Origin: Moorena sp. SIO3H5
Lineage (GTDB): Bacteria; Cyanobacteriota; Cyanobacteriia; Cyanobacteriales; Coleofasciculaceae
Direction of reading: 5' to 3'
Length of the DNA stretch: 40,051 nt
Assembly: GCF_010692395.1 (NCBI RefSeq)
Contig: NZ_JAAHHS010000035.1
Location: forward strand, 1 to 40,051
Part shown: positions 1 through 8,972 of the stretch, in pieces
Layout: each line of letters begins with the position of its first letter
How positions within the stretch are numbered: the first letter of the stretch is position 1
The notes under the pieces: generated by a model
Databases searched by the model: none
Told to the model about the DNA's origin: nothing
The model's input: only the letters and a program-made list of their open reading frames with translations
Program-made: the position numbers and the translations under genes

Positions 1-44
1 TCCTCTTGATCGAAATCTTGGGATTCGTCTGCAGCAAAACTCAT
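1..44 (-). CDS. nusG: NusG transcription factor, N-terminal fragment
   Basis: Only the first 14 codons are inside the window (MSFAADESQDFDQE); the gene runs off the left edge. Its ATG shares one base with the secE stop codon (TGATG arrangement), so the two are translationally coupled. NusG binds RNA polymerase and modulates elongation, pausing and termination. The identification rests on the acidic start typical of cyanobacterial NusG and on the position directly after secE, the near-universal secE-nusG order; too little protein is visible for domain evidence. Confidence 0.85.
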   Translation of the reverse strand, partial: MSFAADESQDFDQE

Positions 45-271
45 CAAAATACCTGTCCTGATGCCCAGGAAAATAAACCATCTACCAAGTAAATTATGGT
101 GGCAGACAGAATGACCATCAACAATACCGCTGCTGATTCGCTAATTAACTGTTGCCGAGAAGGCCAAACGACTTTAGCGAGTTCTTGTTTGGTTTCGTTG
201 AAGAACTGACTTAGGTTAAACCCAGATTCAGTTTCTTTAGTCTCTGGTTCAGCTTTTGTTTTCTTTGCCAC
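44..271 (-). CDS. secE: Preprotein translocase subunit SecE
   Basis: 75 residues, normal for the short cyanobacterial SecE. A charged N-terminus (about residues 1-18) is followed by the amphipathic segment FFNETKQELAKVVWPSRQQL (about 23-42), the family hallmark that packs against SecY, and one membrane helix (about 45-67). SecE clamps SecY in the SecYEG channel of the plasma and thylakoid membranes. It lies downstream of tRNA-Trp and rplS on the same strand and overlaps nusG by one base, so co-transcription with nusG is very likely. Nothing looks atypical. Confidence 0.96.
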   Translation of the reverse strand: MAKKTKAEPETKETESGFNLSQFFNETKQELAKVVWPSRQQLISESAAVLLMVILSATIIYLVDGLFSWASGQVF

Positions 272-622
272 AACTTATCCTTTCCCCCATCAACGCATTA
301 ATATCGGTCTACCATGGTCGGTGCTGAGTGCTATGTGCGCATCTTGCTCAGTTAATCCAGCCAGGGATTAGATGACACAAGTCGGCTTTACTGGCCTCAA
401 TTTCCTGTTCCTTGCGTCGGGAATAGTCTAGCTGGTAGGCTTGAAGCACAACAATCCACTAGTCCTGATGGTTGAGTCAAACCCTCCTACTCAGCCCCCT
501 GAACTGAAGGAATCCCACTGGATTTGCTCAGCTAAACCCTGGCATCCCAAAGGTGCGACCCGCAGCGAATCGAATCCGCTAAGGAAAAGCGCACCTAACT
601 TTTGTATTATACCAATTTTGAG
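272..622. other. Intergenic stretch between tRNA-Trp and secE
   Basis: About 350 bases without a convincing gene. It holds a weak inverted repeat (GGTGCG near 552 with CGCACC near 590) and the word AGGTGCGACCCG (about 551-562), which recurs in reverse orientation near 33582, so part of it is dispersed repeat. The secE-nusG promoter or a tRNA-Trp processing site would lie here, but no clear -35/-10 pair is visible. Confidence 0.5.
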
Positions 623-695
623 CGCGCCCTGGAGGACTCGAACCCCCGACATCAGGTTTTGGAGACCTGCGTTCTACCAACTGAACTAAGGACGC
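623..695 (-). tRNA. trnW: tRNA-Trp (anticodon CCA)
   Basis: Read on the minus strand the 73-nt sequence folds as a full cloverleaf. The acceptor stem is GCGTCCT paired with AGGGCGC, the D arm contains AGTTCAGTTGGTAGA, the anticodon stem CAGGT/ACCTG carries loop CTCCAAA with anticodon CCA, and the T loop is GTTCGAGTC. The discriminator base is G, as expected for bacterial tRNA-Trp. The 3' CCA is not encoded. A tRNA-Trp between rplS and secE is a known cyanobacterial arrangement. Confidence 0.98.
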
Positions 696-793
696 AGATG
701 GAGTAGAGAGGTAGAGTTTAACCTCTCGCTTGATCTAGTATACCCTAATTTTGGCATTTACACCAAGCAACTTGATGCTAGGCCAGAAAAAGG

Positions 794-1156
794 TTATAAA
801 CTACGGTCAAAGCGTTGTTTGATGCGAGTAGCCTTACCAACGCGATCGCGTAAATAGTATAGCTTGGCTCGACGCACCTTGCCTCGACGGACTATTTTTA
901 TATTAGCAATTTTTGGAGAATGGAGTAGAAAAACCCGTTCCACACCAACCCCTTGGAAAATCCGGCGTACTGTAATCGTTTCATTAATGCCACCATTGCG
1001 CATGGCAATCACAGTGCCTTCATAGGGTTGAACCCGTTCCTTATTACCTTCTTTAATCCGTACTCCCACCCGCACGGTGTCACCGACGTAGATGGTAGGG
1101 AGCTTTTCCTTTAGTTGTTCCGCTTCAAGGGAGCGAATGATTTCTTGAGCATTCAT
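794..1156 (-). CDS. rplS: 50S ribosomal protein L19
   Basis: 120 residues, full length for bL19. Hallmarks are the N-terminal helix [15 protein letters not shown], the strand [32 protein letters not shown] (given here only to locate the KOW-like beta core at about 20-52), and the basic C-terminal half with [20 protein letters not shown]. bL19 sits at the 30S-50S interface. It is upstream of tRNA-Trp and secE on the same strand, about 100 nt before the tRNA. Confidence 0.97.
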   Translation of the reverse strand: MNAQEIIRSLEAEQLKEKLPTIYVGDTVRVGVRIKEGNKERVQPYEGTVIAMRNGGINETITVRRIFQGVGVERVFLLHSPKIANIKIVRRGKVRRAKLYYLRDRVGKATRIKQRFDRSL

Positions 1157-1310
1157 GGTTTTTGCTTATGCCTAAAAGCACCAGTTTCTGATTATATCCG
1201 AAAGAAACACTTGAAGTCTAGATTTTTTTGGGAAAAAGTTAGGACTTCAGCACCACTACCTGTGTCTGTGTCTGTCTATTTGGTGTAAATAGCTGATCTG
1301 ACAGCTGTAT

Positions 1311-2444
1311 CTACTCTCTGTTGGTTCCTTTTTTTCTTTGAGTACTCAAACCTGTACCTATAAGACCAAGGGCTAGTAAACCCAATGTAGCAGTAGATTC
1401 ATTAACACTAGCCTCAGAGGGGGTAGCCTCAGACAACACTGGATACAGGAACTGCCGACCAGCGTAGTCATCATTAACCAATGGGCTAAGGTTGGTGACT
1501 GGGTTGCCTGGAGCTATGCCTAGTCCCCGGGATTCCATGAGAATATCTACCGCTGGGGTGTCAACACCCGGATCCTGATCTGGAACTGTAAACAATGAAA
1601 ATGGCGAAGCGGCTGGATTGAGGGGATCGATTAGTTGGGCGATCGGGTTGCTCAATGTGGCTAGAGCTGTGGCGCTAGTACTGCCATCATAGTTGTCGTC
1701 GATAAATCTATTAGGACTGATGTCTCCCTCAATATCCCCTAATCCAATGGCATGACCGATCTCGTGGGTCAACAATCGCCTGAAAAAGTCGAGGGTATAT
1801 ACTGTTCCGGCATTATTGTTGAAGGTGATATCTGCTCCGATAATGGCGCTTGAACCTGTGTAATTTTCCGTTCCAGAGGTGAGAGTTACGGTATCACGGA
1901 TGTAATAGAAAAACGATTCACCTTGGGGTGAGGTATTTCCAGGATTCCAGAACGTTGCATTGGTCGATGCCAACAGGTCAATTTCGGCACCATATCGGTT
2001 AACGCCTCCTCTACCGGTACCTACTACTGGTGTCTCTAAATCTGCTACAAATGACAAATCGGTACCTAAGCCAGAAACCGGGTCAACTACAGTCCAGGCG
2101 TTGAACGCACCCTCAATGGCATTTTGAAACTCATTGACACTAGGAACAATATCCCAGGTGAATAAATCCCGGAAAGCTTCATAGGAACCGCCCTGTAGTG
2201 AGTATCGCAATCCGCCGTCCAAGGAACGATCTTGTCCTTGGATAGTCCTTGGAGCTGCATCCCATCGGGAGCCACCTCCGAGTGTGTTACCAGACCGGTT
2301 AAAAATTACAAAAGCGTCAGAGCGTGCTGGGTTAGCAACTTCAATGGCGGTGAAACTCAAAACAGACCCTAGGATTGCTAGTGATAGGTTTTGTGTCAGT
2401 TTGAGTAAATCAATAGGTTGTTTGTTTTTGACGTTTGTTTTCAT
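1311..2444 (-). CDS. Secreted matrixin-like zinc metalloprotease with PEP-CTERM-like tail
   Basis: 377 residues. The zinc site HEIGHAIGLGD (near residue 227) fits HExxHxxGxxD, the metzincin form with Asp as third ligand; DILMES about 75 residues later resembles a Met-turn region. An N-terminal hydrophobic segment (about residues 17-42, LAILGSVLSFTAIEVANPARSDA) looks like a signal peptide. The C-terminus has VNESTATLGLLALGLIGTG followed by RKK: a hydrophobic helix plus basic end like exosortase (PEP-CTERM) sorting signals, though the canonical PEP triplet is replaced by NES. The family resembles the cyanobacterial 'NF038122-type' metalloproteases. It is probably exported and anchored or released; its substrate cannot be judged. 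It is monocistronic. Confidence 0.8.
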   Translation of the reverse strand: MKTNVKNKQPIDLLKLTQNLSLAILGSVLSFTAIEVANPARSDAFVIFNRSGNTLGGGSRWDAAPRTIQGQDRSLDGGLRYSLQGGSYEAFRDLFTWDIVPSVNEFQNAIEGAFNAWTVVDPVSGLGTDLSFVADLETPVVGTGRGGVNRYGAEIDLLASTNATFWNPGNTSPQGESFFYYIRDTVTLTSGTENYTGSSAIIGADITFNNNAGTVYTLDFFRRLLTHEIGHAIGLGDIEGDISPNRFIDDNYDGSTSATALATLSNPIAQLIDPLNPAASPFSLFTVPDQDPGVDTPAVDILMESRGLGIAPGNPVTNLSPLVNDDYAGRQFLYPVLSEATPSEASVNESTATLGLLALGLIGTGLSTQRKKGTNRE

Positions 2445-2732
2445 AAGATTGTTTATTTTAATACATTCAAATATATAGACAGGTTAGTTTGATAAACATC
2501 AAAGTACCTGTTTTTTTCATAGGCTTTAATTGAATTAAATAAAAAAATAAATTTCAATGCTTCAATAAAAATACTGAAAATTTAAAAAATTCCAGAAAAA
2601 TTGATTACAAAACATTAAGTAATCGGGGTCATAAATTGGTATGAGTAAACCTAAAGACCCAAAGAACACGAAGACTAAAAAATTTAGCCTTCTTAAGACA
2701 TTGATTCACAATTTATTCACAATGAAATAATA

Positions 2733-5390
2733 TTAGCGTTCGCGTAGCGTGGCCTTTTGGCCATCGCTTTCAAGTTCTAATCTCTGAATAACACTCCAAA
2801 CTTTGAACACATTACCTTGCATCAAGGCAGCTATACCAGATAGGGCTTGTAGTTCGGGAATAGTCGGGTTGATTTTAAGGGCAGGTTTTAGGGCATTTTC
2901 TCCATTTTTTCCATCCCAATCATAGAGATAGACGAAGGCAAGATAAGCGTGAGCATAGGGATTTTGGGGGTCAAGTTGGGTGACTCGCTTTAATGCTGCG
3001 ATCGCAGCTTCTACATCTTGCTGCAATACCCTACTCAAGGCCAGACCATAGGCCAAGTCTAGGTTATTCGGTTCCGATTCCAGCCGATAGCTTAAGGCTA
3101 AATCTGCTTGTTCTAAGTAGTCCTGAATCGGATCGTACTGGTTAATCCGGGCAGTTTCTTCAAAAACCGGCTCTAGGCCATTGAGTCCTTTAGGTAAATT
3201 CGCGGATAATATCCGCATTTGGGTGATTAAATCTAGTTCTGGTGCAGGTATGGGGGTAGCTGCTGGATCGATGGTCAAGGTAACCTTTGGTACTTGTATC
3301 GGATAGGTTTCGCGAGTTTGTCGATTGAGGTAAGTTGCTTTTAGGGTGTAGCTTCCAGCTGGGATATCTGCTGGGGGAAACATCGCCATCCGTTCAATGA
3401 CTTGAAATTGGGAATTGGCAGGTGGTAATTGGGAAGAGTGTAGTTCTCCCATGGCAATACCATGGTCGTGTAACCATCCGTGGGTTATTCGCCCTTGGCC
3501 TTCCCCTAGGGTAGGTTGCCAGGTTAGGATAACGATGCCAGATTGTAATTGCTCCCAAGAACCAGTCCACTGATAAGTTACTGGTACAGGTACTCCAGCA
3601 GGAGATGTTTCTGGTACGGTGACTTGGTCTAATTTAACTCTGGGGCTTGAGCTGAGAGTATTGCTGTTCGCGTAGCGTGGCCTTTTGGCCAGGGAAGCAT
3701 TGCCATCTAAACTAGTGGGTTTTATGGATGATTGCTCACCCACAGGCTTTATCGATAATGGTTTTACGGCTATTGGTGGCTGCCGCTTGTGATACAGTTT
3801 CAGTTGGCTAGCATCGGGTAACTCCCAAGTCTGGTGTAGCTCAAACTCTGACCCTTGCTCAACTTCCTGAACTATAGCTGCTTGGGATTCTGGGATTGAC
3901 CCTTGGGCACCAGTTTTAGTGAGGAACCAAGAAAGCGATCGCATATCCTGTTTCACTTGTTTGGCTTGGGTTCCCACTTGACGCCCGTATACTTGGAAAT
4001 TGGCTAATGCACCATAGTAATTGAAGTTGTGTTGGTTAATGTCTGGGGTTGACGGTAATACTCCTAAGTTAGAGCGCAAGTAAGGTTGAGTCTTGATGAT
4101 TTCAGCAATTACCTTCCGATGAGGCCATGGCTGTCCTAAGTAGGGCAAATGTTGTACACGGGGACTAAGTAATTGAGTCAATCCTCTACCTCCTAATGGA
4201 AATAGATTCAACATCATCAATACAGTTGCTAGCCCTACCGTGGTCCAACGCATCGGTTTACCCCAACGATTAGTCCAGCAGGTTAAGCCATAAGCCAGAA
4301 ACAGTGATAGCACTGGAACTAATGGCAAGATATAGCGAGCATCTTTATTAATATTCAATGAACACAATAGATAACCACCCACTATGAAGACCCCTAGCCA
4401 GGTTAGTGACCAGATGGGGGGATGGGGGGATGGCAGATTGTTCTGTTTTGCGATAGAAGATTGCTTGAGCCCATACTTGAGCCCATAAATTAACAGTCCT
4501 ACTATTGGTATTAACAACAGTGGCCAAGAGATCAGGTAAGGTAAGATTTTCCAGTAGTAAACCCAAGCATCAAGGGTATTGAGGGCTGGGTCTCCTTCTG
4601 CGATCGCGGAATCAATGGTTGCTCGCTTGCCAGAGGTTAATATCAACAACCAATTAATCCGGTACCATGGACCAAATATCAAAACTGATACCAGCAAACC
4701 TGCGATTAACTGAGCGAACCTTTGCCATTGCCTCTGCCACAAAACCCTCACCCCAGCCCAAACGATTGGCACGAATAGAAAAAATATGGCGGTTTGCTTA
4801 ACTAGCAACGCTAATCCTAAACAAACCCCAAACCCCAACCCCCACAACCATTCTTGTCTTACTCTGGTTCGCCATAAGCGTCTCTTTGCAGTTGCCAAAC
4901 GCCACCACACTGTCAGAGACCAAAAACACAAACTGACTACTGTGGTTAAGGGATAATCCAGCAAAAATTCTAAACGGTAGCGATATAGTCCTGGTAACAA
5001 CATGACTAAACCAGCAGCCCATAACCCTACCCGGCGGTTAAATAATACCAGCCCTAATCCATAAACTGAAGCAATTAGCACTCCACTACATAAAACTAGC
5101 GCTATTGTAGCTAGCTCTGGTCCGGTTCCAAACAGTTGCTGAACCATTGCGGCAATAATATAAGTCAATGGCGGGACTTTTGACGAAATTGCCCAAAAAC
5201 TGCTCCACCACTCCCCAGAGAACCACTGAGGATGCTGCAACGCCTGCCAGTAATTCAACGAACCGGTCAAATAATCCGCCTGGTCCCAAGCTGGGACAGA
5301 GTGATCTAGGGCAAACCAAATGCGATCGCAAAATCCACTCCCTAGCCAAATTAGTCCTAAAATTAGTGGATCTCTAAAGCGTCTTTTCAT
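2733..5390 (-). CDS. GT39-type membrane glycosyltransferase with C-terminal TPR region
   Basis: 885 residues. The N-terminal half (about 1-420) is a multi-spanning membrane domain; VPAWDQADYLTGSLNYWQAL in the first external loop fits the acidic catalytic loop of GT39/ArnT-like polyprenyl-phosphate-sugar transferases. After a soluble beta-rich part (about 560-690) comes a TPR-like region (about 735-870, e.g. ALSYRLESEPNNLDLAYGLA and RVTQLDPQNPYAHAYLAFVY). A likely role is transfer of a sugar to an envelope acceptor. Two copies of one 26-bp dispersed repeat lie inside the frame: 3666-3691 (read as LAKRPRYANS) and 2738-2763 (read as DGQKATLRER and supplying the C-terminus). The same DNA is thus read in two frames in one gene. 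Confidence 0.75.
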   Translation of the reverse strand: MKRRFRDPLILGLIWLGSGFCDRIWFALDHSVPAWDQADYLTGSLNYWQALQHPQWFSGEWWSSFWAISSKVPPLTYIIAAMVQQLFGTGPELATIALVLCSGVLIASVYGLGLVLFNRRVGLWAAGLVMLLPGLYRYRLEFLLDYPLTTVVSLCFWSLTVWWRLATAKRRLWRTRVRQEWLWGLGFGVCLGLALLVKQTAIFFLFVPIVWAGVRVLWQRQWQRFAQLIAGLLVSVLIFGPWYRINWLLILTSGKRATIDSAIAEGDPALNTLDAWVYYWKILPYLISWPLLLIPIVGLLIYGLKYGLKQSSIAKQNNLPSPHPPIWSLTWLGVFIVGGYLLCSLNINKDARYILPLVPVLSLFLAYGLTCWTNRWGKPMRWTTVGLATVLMMLNLFPLGGRGLTQLLSPRVQHLPYLGQPWPHRKVIAEIIKTQPYLRSNLGVLPSTPDINQHNFNYYGALANFQVYGRQVGTQAKQVKQDMRSLSWFLTKTGAQGSIPESQAAIVQEVEQGSEFELHQTWELPDASQLKLYHKRQPPIAVKPLSIKPVGEQSSIKPTSLDGNASLAKRPRYANSNTLSSSPRVKLDQVTVPETSPAGVPVPVTYQWTGSWEQLQSGIVILTWQPTLGEGQGRITHGWLHDHGIAMGELHSSQLPPANSQFQVIERMAMFPPADIPAGSYTLKATYLNRQTRETYPIQVPKVTLTIDPAATPIPAPELDLITQMRILSANLPKGLNGLEPVFEETARINQYDPIQDYLEQADLALSYRLESEPNNLDLAYGLALSRVLQQDVEAAIAALKRVTQLDPQNPYAHAYLAFVYLYDWDGKNGENALKPALKINPTIPELQALSGIAALMQGNVFKVWSVIQRLELESDGQKATLRER
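2738..2763. repeat. 26-bp palindromic dispersed repeat, copy at gene 3' end
   Basis: Starts GTTCGCGTAGCGTGG and ends with the palindrome GGCCTTTTGGCC(A). It is identical over all 26 bases to 3666-3691. It supplies the last codons before the stop of the overlapping glycosyltransferase gene. Confidence 0.9.
3666..3691. repeat. 26-bp palindromic dispersed repeat, internal coding copy
   Basis: Exact second copy of the 2738-2763 repeat, inserted in frame in the linker between the membrane domain and the soluble C-terminal part of the same gene. Shorter relatives beginning GTTCGC occur near 15483, 17179, 18868, 21943 and 34354. Confidence 0.9.
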
Positions 5391-5536
5391 AGTGGTGAGT
5401 GCTAGGTGCTCAGATGAATTAGCTACAACAATCTTACCTGTAGTGATTGAGTAAATTGATATTGAACGGGCAATCTTGAGAAAGGGTTTGTTTGAACAAA
5501 ACCCAGATGTTCATACCTATGTAGAGGAGGAAGAAA

Positions 5537-5845
5537 ATGACTAAGACTTCTGATGCGATTAAAATTCTTAACAAGAAGACTCGTACCGACCCCGAGATCG
5601 AGGAAATGATAGCAGAAGCTTCTCTTAATGCAGAGGTGGCACAGTTAATTTATGAAGCTAGAACAAAAGCGGGGTTAACCCAGAAACAGCTTGCAGAACT
5701 TGTGGGTACAAAGCAGCCTGTGATTGCACGACTGGAAGATGCTGATTATGAAGGACACTCCCTTTCTATGTTGCAAAAAATCGCTCGCGCTCTGAATCAC
5801 CGGGTAGCGATCGCGTTTATCCCTATCCCAAATCTGATTCCATAG
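5537..5845 (+). CDS. XRE-family HTH protein (HigA-like orphan antitoxin/regulator)
   Basis: 102 residues. Residues about 38-92 form a Cro/C1-type helix-turn-helix: ARTKAGLTQKQLAELVGTKQ then PVIARLEDADYEGHSLSMLQKIARAL. The short N-terminal helix and this layout are typical of HigA-like antitoxins that follow a RelE/HigB toxin. No toxin ORF fits in the 146 nt upstream and the downstream gene is convergent, so it appears orphaned. A strong Shine-Dalgarno GAGGAGG (5524-5530) stands 6 nt before the ATG and decides the start. It probably binds DNA; its target is unknown. Confidence 0.8.
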   Translation: MTKTSDAIKILNKKTRTDPEIEEMIAEASLNAEVAQLIYEARTKAGLTQKQLAELVGTKQPVIARLEDADYEGHSLSMLQKIARALNHRVAIAFIPIPNLIP

Positions 5846-5959
5846 ACCATTTGCAAATATAGCAATTCTCAATTGGATGAGGTAATTTAGTCTAGGGTTT
5901 TAGGCAGTATGCAGTAGGCAGTAGCGATGCATCACGATTACCTATTTATTGTCACCTTT

Positions 5960-6406
5960 TTAGCTCAATCCTATTAACTGCTTCACCATCTTGACATGAA
6001 CAATACCAGCCTCCTCAAAAGAGTCTCCCACTACTTCAAAACCTAACTTTTGATAAAGCCCTTTCACATACTCTTGAGCATGCACCACCACTACCTTAAT
6101 TCCAGCTTGCTCAGCTAACTCTAATGCCTTAATCATCAACTGTTTCCCAATGCCCTTACCTCTAGCATTAGATAATACAGCTAACCGTTCTATTTTAGCT
6201 GTATTATCATCTATAGATCTCACCCTACTTGTGCCTACCGGCTGATTATTCCAATAGGCTAATAAATGCTTCGCTATTTCATCCTTACCATCAAACTCTA
6301 ACTCCGCTGCTACCCCTTGTTCAATCTGAAAAACCTGCACCCTGATTAACTTAATTTCTGATAATCGTTCAGTATATCCAACAACTTTAATAGTTAACTC
6401 ATCCAT
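5960..6406 (-). CDS. GNAT-family N-acetyltransferase
   Basis: 148 residues, a single GNAT domain. The acetyl-CoA-binding motif A is ERLAVLSNARGKGIGKQLMI (about 73-92), with RGKGIG contacting the pyrophosphate; motif B includes YVKGLYQKLGFEVVGDSFEEAGI (about 113-135). The N-terminal IRVQVFQIEQGV is like the ElaA/YitI-type subgroup. The acyl acceptor is not predictable. It lies 35 nt downstream of a GT39 gene on the same strand and may be the last gene of that cassette, but it is also a common stand-alone gene type. Confidence 0.85.
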   Translation of the reverse strand: MDELTIKVVGYTERLSEIKLIRVQVFQIEQGVAAELEFDGKDEIAKHLLAYWNNQPVGTSRVRSIDDNTAKIERLAVLSNARGKGIGKQLMIKALELAEQAGIKVVVVHAQEYVKGLYQKLGFEVVGDSFEEAGIVHVKMVKQLIGLS

Positions 6407-6441
6407 TTACCTAATCCAATTATTAACTGCTAACCATTTAA

Positions 6442-8061
6442 TCATTCAAGCCTTAACTTACCGAGGGGCTTTACTGTCGAATCATCAAACCACTCTATTT
6501 TAGTACTATACTTTTCCTCAAGTCCTTGTTGCAAATATTCAGAGGGATAAAATAGAAATATATCACTAAACCCTTGAGGAATATCGGGAATAGTAGGGGG
6601 AATGACTAACTGAATTTTTACCTGAGGATTTAATAAATAACTAAGAGAAATCACATCCCCAGGATTCACGGAAGAAACATTGCTAACTACCAGAGGTCGC
6701 TCAGCTTGATTAATAATCCTAGCGATGGTAGGATTGTGAGCCCCAACTTGCTTGTTCCACCAGATTTCTGTTTGAGAACTAATAGCACAAGAGATAACTC
6801 CCCCTGTAAGCAGCACAGCTACTATTCCTTTCCAGACCTTCTGTGTTTTTAAATTAGCCTTTATTAAAGTAGCCCTGGATAGAGACCCAGTTATATACAT
6901 ACTAATTACATAAGCAACAGCCAGCTGCACTCCGATATAGCAAGGTAGGAAATACCGAGTACTTACTGAACGTCGTCCTCCCCAAATTAAGTCGGGTAAG
7001 ATTAACCCTAATCCAGTAATAACGATTAACGTTAAAACCAGTAACCAAACTCGCTGGGTAGTATAACGACAGATAAAATAAATTGCATATCCCACAAAAC
7101 TAACTAAAATTGGTGGTATTATATAGGTAAATGGATGCTCCAGTGGTATTCCAAAATCAAAAAATATCAAACTAAGGTTTATTCCCCAGATTTTCACCAA
7201 AAATGATAAAGGTACTTGAAGTGTTGTCCAATGGGTTTTATGCTGAATGATAGCTAAGTTACTAACGACCACAACTAACCAAGGGGAAAAGGCTATAAAC
7301 CCTGCACCAGATGCTATCAAATAAGCATAAATAGTTTTATTAAAGCGAAACCGTTCTATAATAAAAACATAAATTCCATGTCCAATGGCAACAAATATAG
7401 AAAAGAGAAATGTGTAAAGACTAAGTGCCAAAGTTATAGCATAGATTACCCATGACCAGAGGTAGTGTGTTACTTTTCGACTATTCTTAGTTTTTCGGAT
7501 AGCTCGCAACAGAGACGCACAAGATAGGATAATAGTCAGTGTCCATAGACTATATTCCCGTGCTTCTTGAGCGTAGAGCACATGAAAGGGAGATACCGCC
7601 AAAAGTGCTAGAGCTACCGAGCCCACTAAAGGGAATTCAAATAATTCTAAGCACAGCCAATAGATAGCTGGCAAAACCAGCAGGCTAAACAGAACAGATA
7701 AACCCCTAGGGTTATTGACAGCAGCACCAAATAGCTGCCGCCAAAACCGCGCCATTAAATAATAGAGGGGTGGATGTTCTGGGTTTGTAGTTAAGGCATT
7801 AATAGTATCTCCTAAGTGTTTTTCAGGATTAGGATGCTGATACTTTTGTAAGTCTTCAACACCAATTACCCTACCATCAAAAACTTCCTTAATTACTTCA
7901 TCTCCGGTGTAGCCAGAACTCCGAATTGAGGTATAAACCTCATCGTGCCAGTATATTTTATGGTTAAGATTGAAGCAGCGGAAGAAGATTCCTAGCAGTA
8001 AAAGGACGATCATCAAAAATCGCCATCTTAGGGAAAAATACTGCTTAGATGGTTTCGTCAT
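6442..8061 (-). CDS. GT39-family membrane glycosyltransferase
   Basis: 539 residues with about ten to twelve predicted membrane helices. The first periplasmic loop carries IYWHDEVYTSIRSSGYTGDE (about 36-55): the WHDE acidic pair is the catalytic signature of PMT/ArnT-like GT-C glycosyltransferases that use a polyprenyl-phosphate sugar. PEHPPLYYLMARFWRQLFG (about 94-112) is another conserved loop of this family, and LYAQEAREYSLW (about 163-174) also recurs in it. The start codon is only 3 nt after the stop of the P-loop gene, so the two are surely co-transcribed. The acceptor (lipid, protein or glycan) is unknown. Confidence 0.8.
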   Translation of the reverse strand: MTKPSKQYFSLRWRFLMIVLLLLGIFFRCFNLNHKIYWHDEVYTSIRSSGYTGDEVIKEVFDGRVIGVEDLQKYQHPNPEKHLGDTINALTTNPEHPPLYYLMARFWRQLFGAAVNNPRGLSVLFSLLVLPAIYWLCLELFEFPLVGSVALALLAVSPFHVLYAQEAREYSLWTLTIILSCASLLRAIRKTKNSRKVTHYLWSWVIYAITLALSLYTFLFSIFVAIGHGIYVFIIERFRFNKTIYAYLIASGAGFIAFSPWLVVVVSNLAIIQHKTHWTTLQVPLSFLVKIWGINLSLIFFDFGIPLEHPFTYIIPPILVSFVGYAIYFICRYTTQRVWLLVLTLIVITGLGLILPDLIWGGRRSVSTRYFLPCYIGVQLAVAYVISMYITGSLSRATLIKANLKTQKVWKGIVAVLLTGGVISCAISSQTEIWWNKQVGAHNPTIARIINQAERPLVVSNVSSVNPGDVISLSYLLNPQVKIQLVIPPTIPDIPQGFSDIFLFYPSEYLQQGLEEKYSTKIEWFDDSTVKPLGKLRLE

Positions 8062-8064
8062 ATC

Positions 8065-8922
8065 TTAAGACGAGAGAAAACTCTGAACTTCTTGTGCAAT
8101 CAAGTGAGGAGCATAGCTATTTGTATTAATGAACAGAGTTCGACTTGGGGCTAAATCTTCTAAAATGGATCTAGTTTCGTATGGATTATAGTTGCATTTT
8201 TCTGCAACAATAATTTTTAAGCAATCTCGTAATTCATGTATGGAAAAGTAACCTTTATTCACTTTGGCTAGGATTTCTTGTGTTTCTTCATGGGCAAAAA
8301 GATTGGTATCCTCTGGTATCCCTAATTCAGCAAAACTACTAATTTTATTTTCATTGTAATTATATTTTATTGGGCTAGATTGCGCAATGCGATCAAACAA
8401 ATCCCTACGAGTTAACAGGCGTTCCAATCGGACATAGTTAGGAGCTTCCAAAACTAAAAACTGAGCTTTTGGTAGAATTTTGATTGCGTATTTTACTTCC
8501 TGCTTTCCTCGCAAACCATCAAAAAGTAGCGGAAAGCAAACTTGAGACGGATTAATCTGTAATTTGCTCAAAATATGGACTATTCCCTCAGGAAAAAGTT
8601 CCTTATAGCGACGGGTATAGGAGAAGCGTGTAACACGGCAGGTAATATCATCTTCTTTTTCTGCTCCATCGATCTGCATGACCGTCGGAATAATAAATTT
8701 ATCAGTTAAAGTACGACGATTAGGAAACAGCGTAAAGTTTAGCTCTGTATCGGATAAAGCATTGATAAGTGTACTTTTACCGACTCCCGTCAACCCAACT
8801 AAAATAAACAAGGGCTGTTCAACAAGCGGCAGCCAGCCATCAACCGCTGATAATCCGTATCTAATCCCAGAGCTCAACTCTATAGACTCTATAGACTCAG
8901 TTTGTTTTTGGTTTAACGGCAT
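8065..8922 (-). CDS. P-loop NTPase/kinase-like protein of unknown function
   Basis: 285 residues. The Walker A motif GLTGVGKST lies at about 43-51, followed by LINALSDTELNFTLFPNRRTLTDKF, vaguely like the nucleotide-binding lid of guanylate-kinase-type enzymes. There is an Arg-rich stretch CRVTRFSYTRRYKELFPEG (about 114-132) and PKAQFLVLEAPNYVRLERLLTRRDLFDR (about 171-198), a pattern seen in small-molecule kinases where 'R-L..R' closes over ATP. No membrane segments. It sits between an aldol-type carboxylate synthase and a membrane glycosyltransferase, so it may phosphorylate a precursor or regulate the pathway. I do not recognise a characterised orthologue. Confidence 0.65.
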   Translation of the reverse strand: MPLNQKQTESIESIELSSGIRYGLSAVDGWLPLVEQPLFILVGLTGVGKSTLINALSDTELNFTLFPNRRTLTDKFIIPTVMQIDGAEKEDDITCRVTRFSYTRRYKELFPEGIVHILSKLQINPSQVCFPLLFDGLRGKQEVKYAIKILPKAQFLVLEAPNYVRLERLLTRRDLFDRIAQSSPIKYNYNENKISSFAELGIPEDTNLFAHEETQEILAKVNKGYFSIHELRDCLKIIVAEKCNYNPYETRSILEDLAPSRTLFINTNSYAPHLIAQEVQSFLSS

Positions 8923-8972
8923 TATTAGTAAACTGTTCTAGATCTAAGCATTCTTCACTCAAAGTGAGAAGA

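Noticed and set aside
441..689. 82-residue plus-strand reading frame
   Set aside because: It runs antisense through tRNA-Trp and has no ribosome-binding site or family-like sequence.
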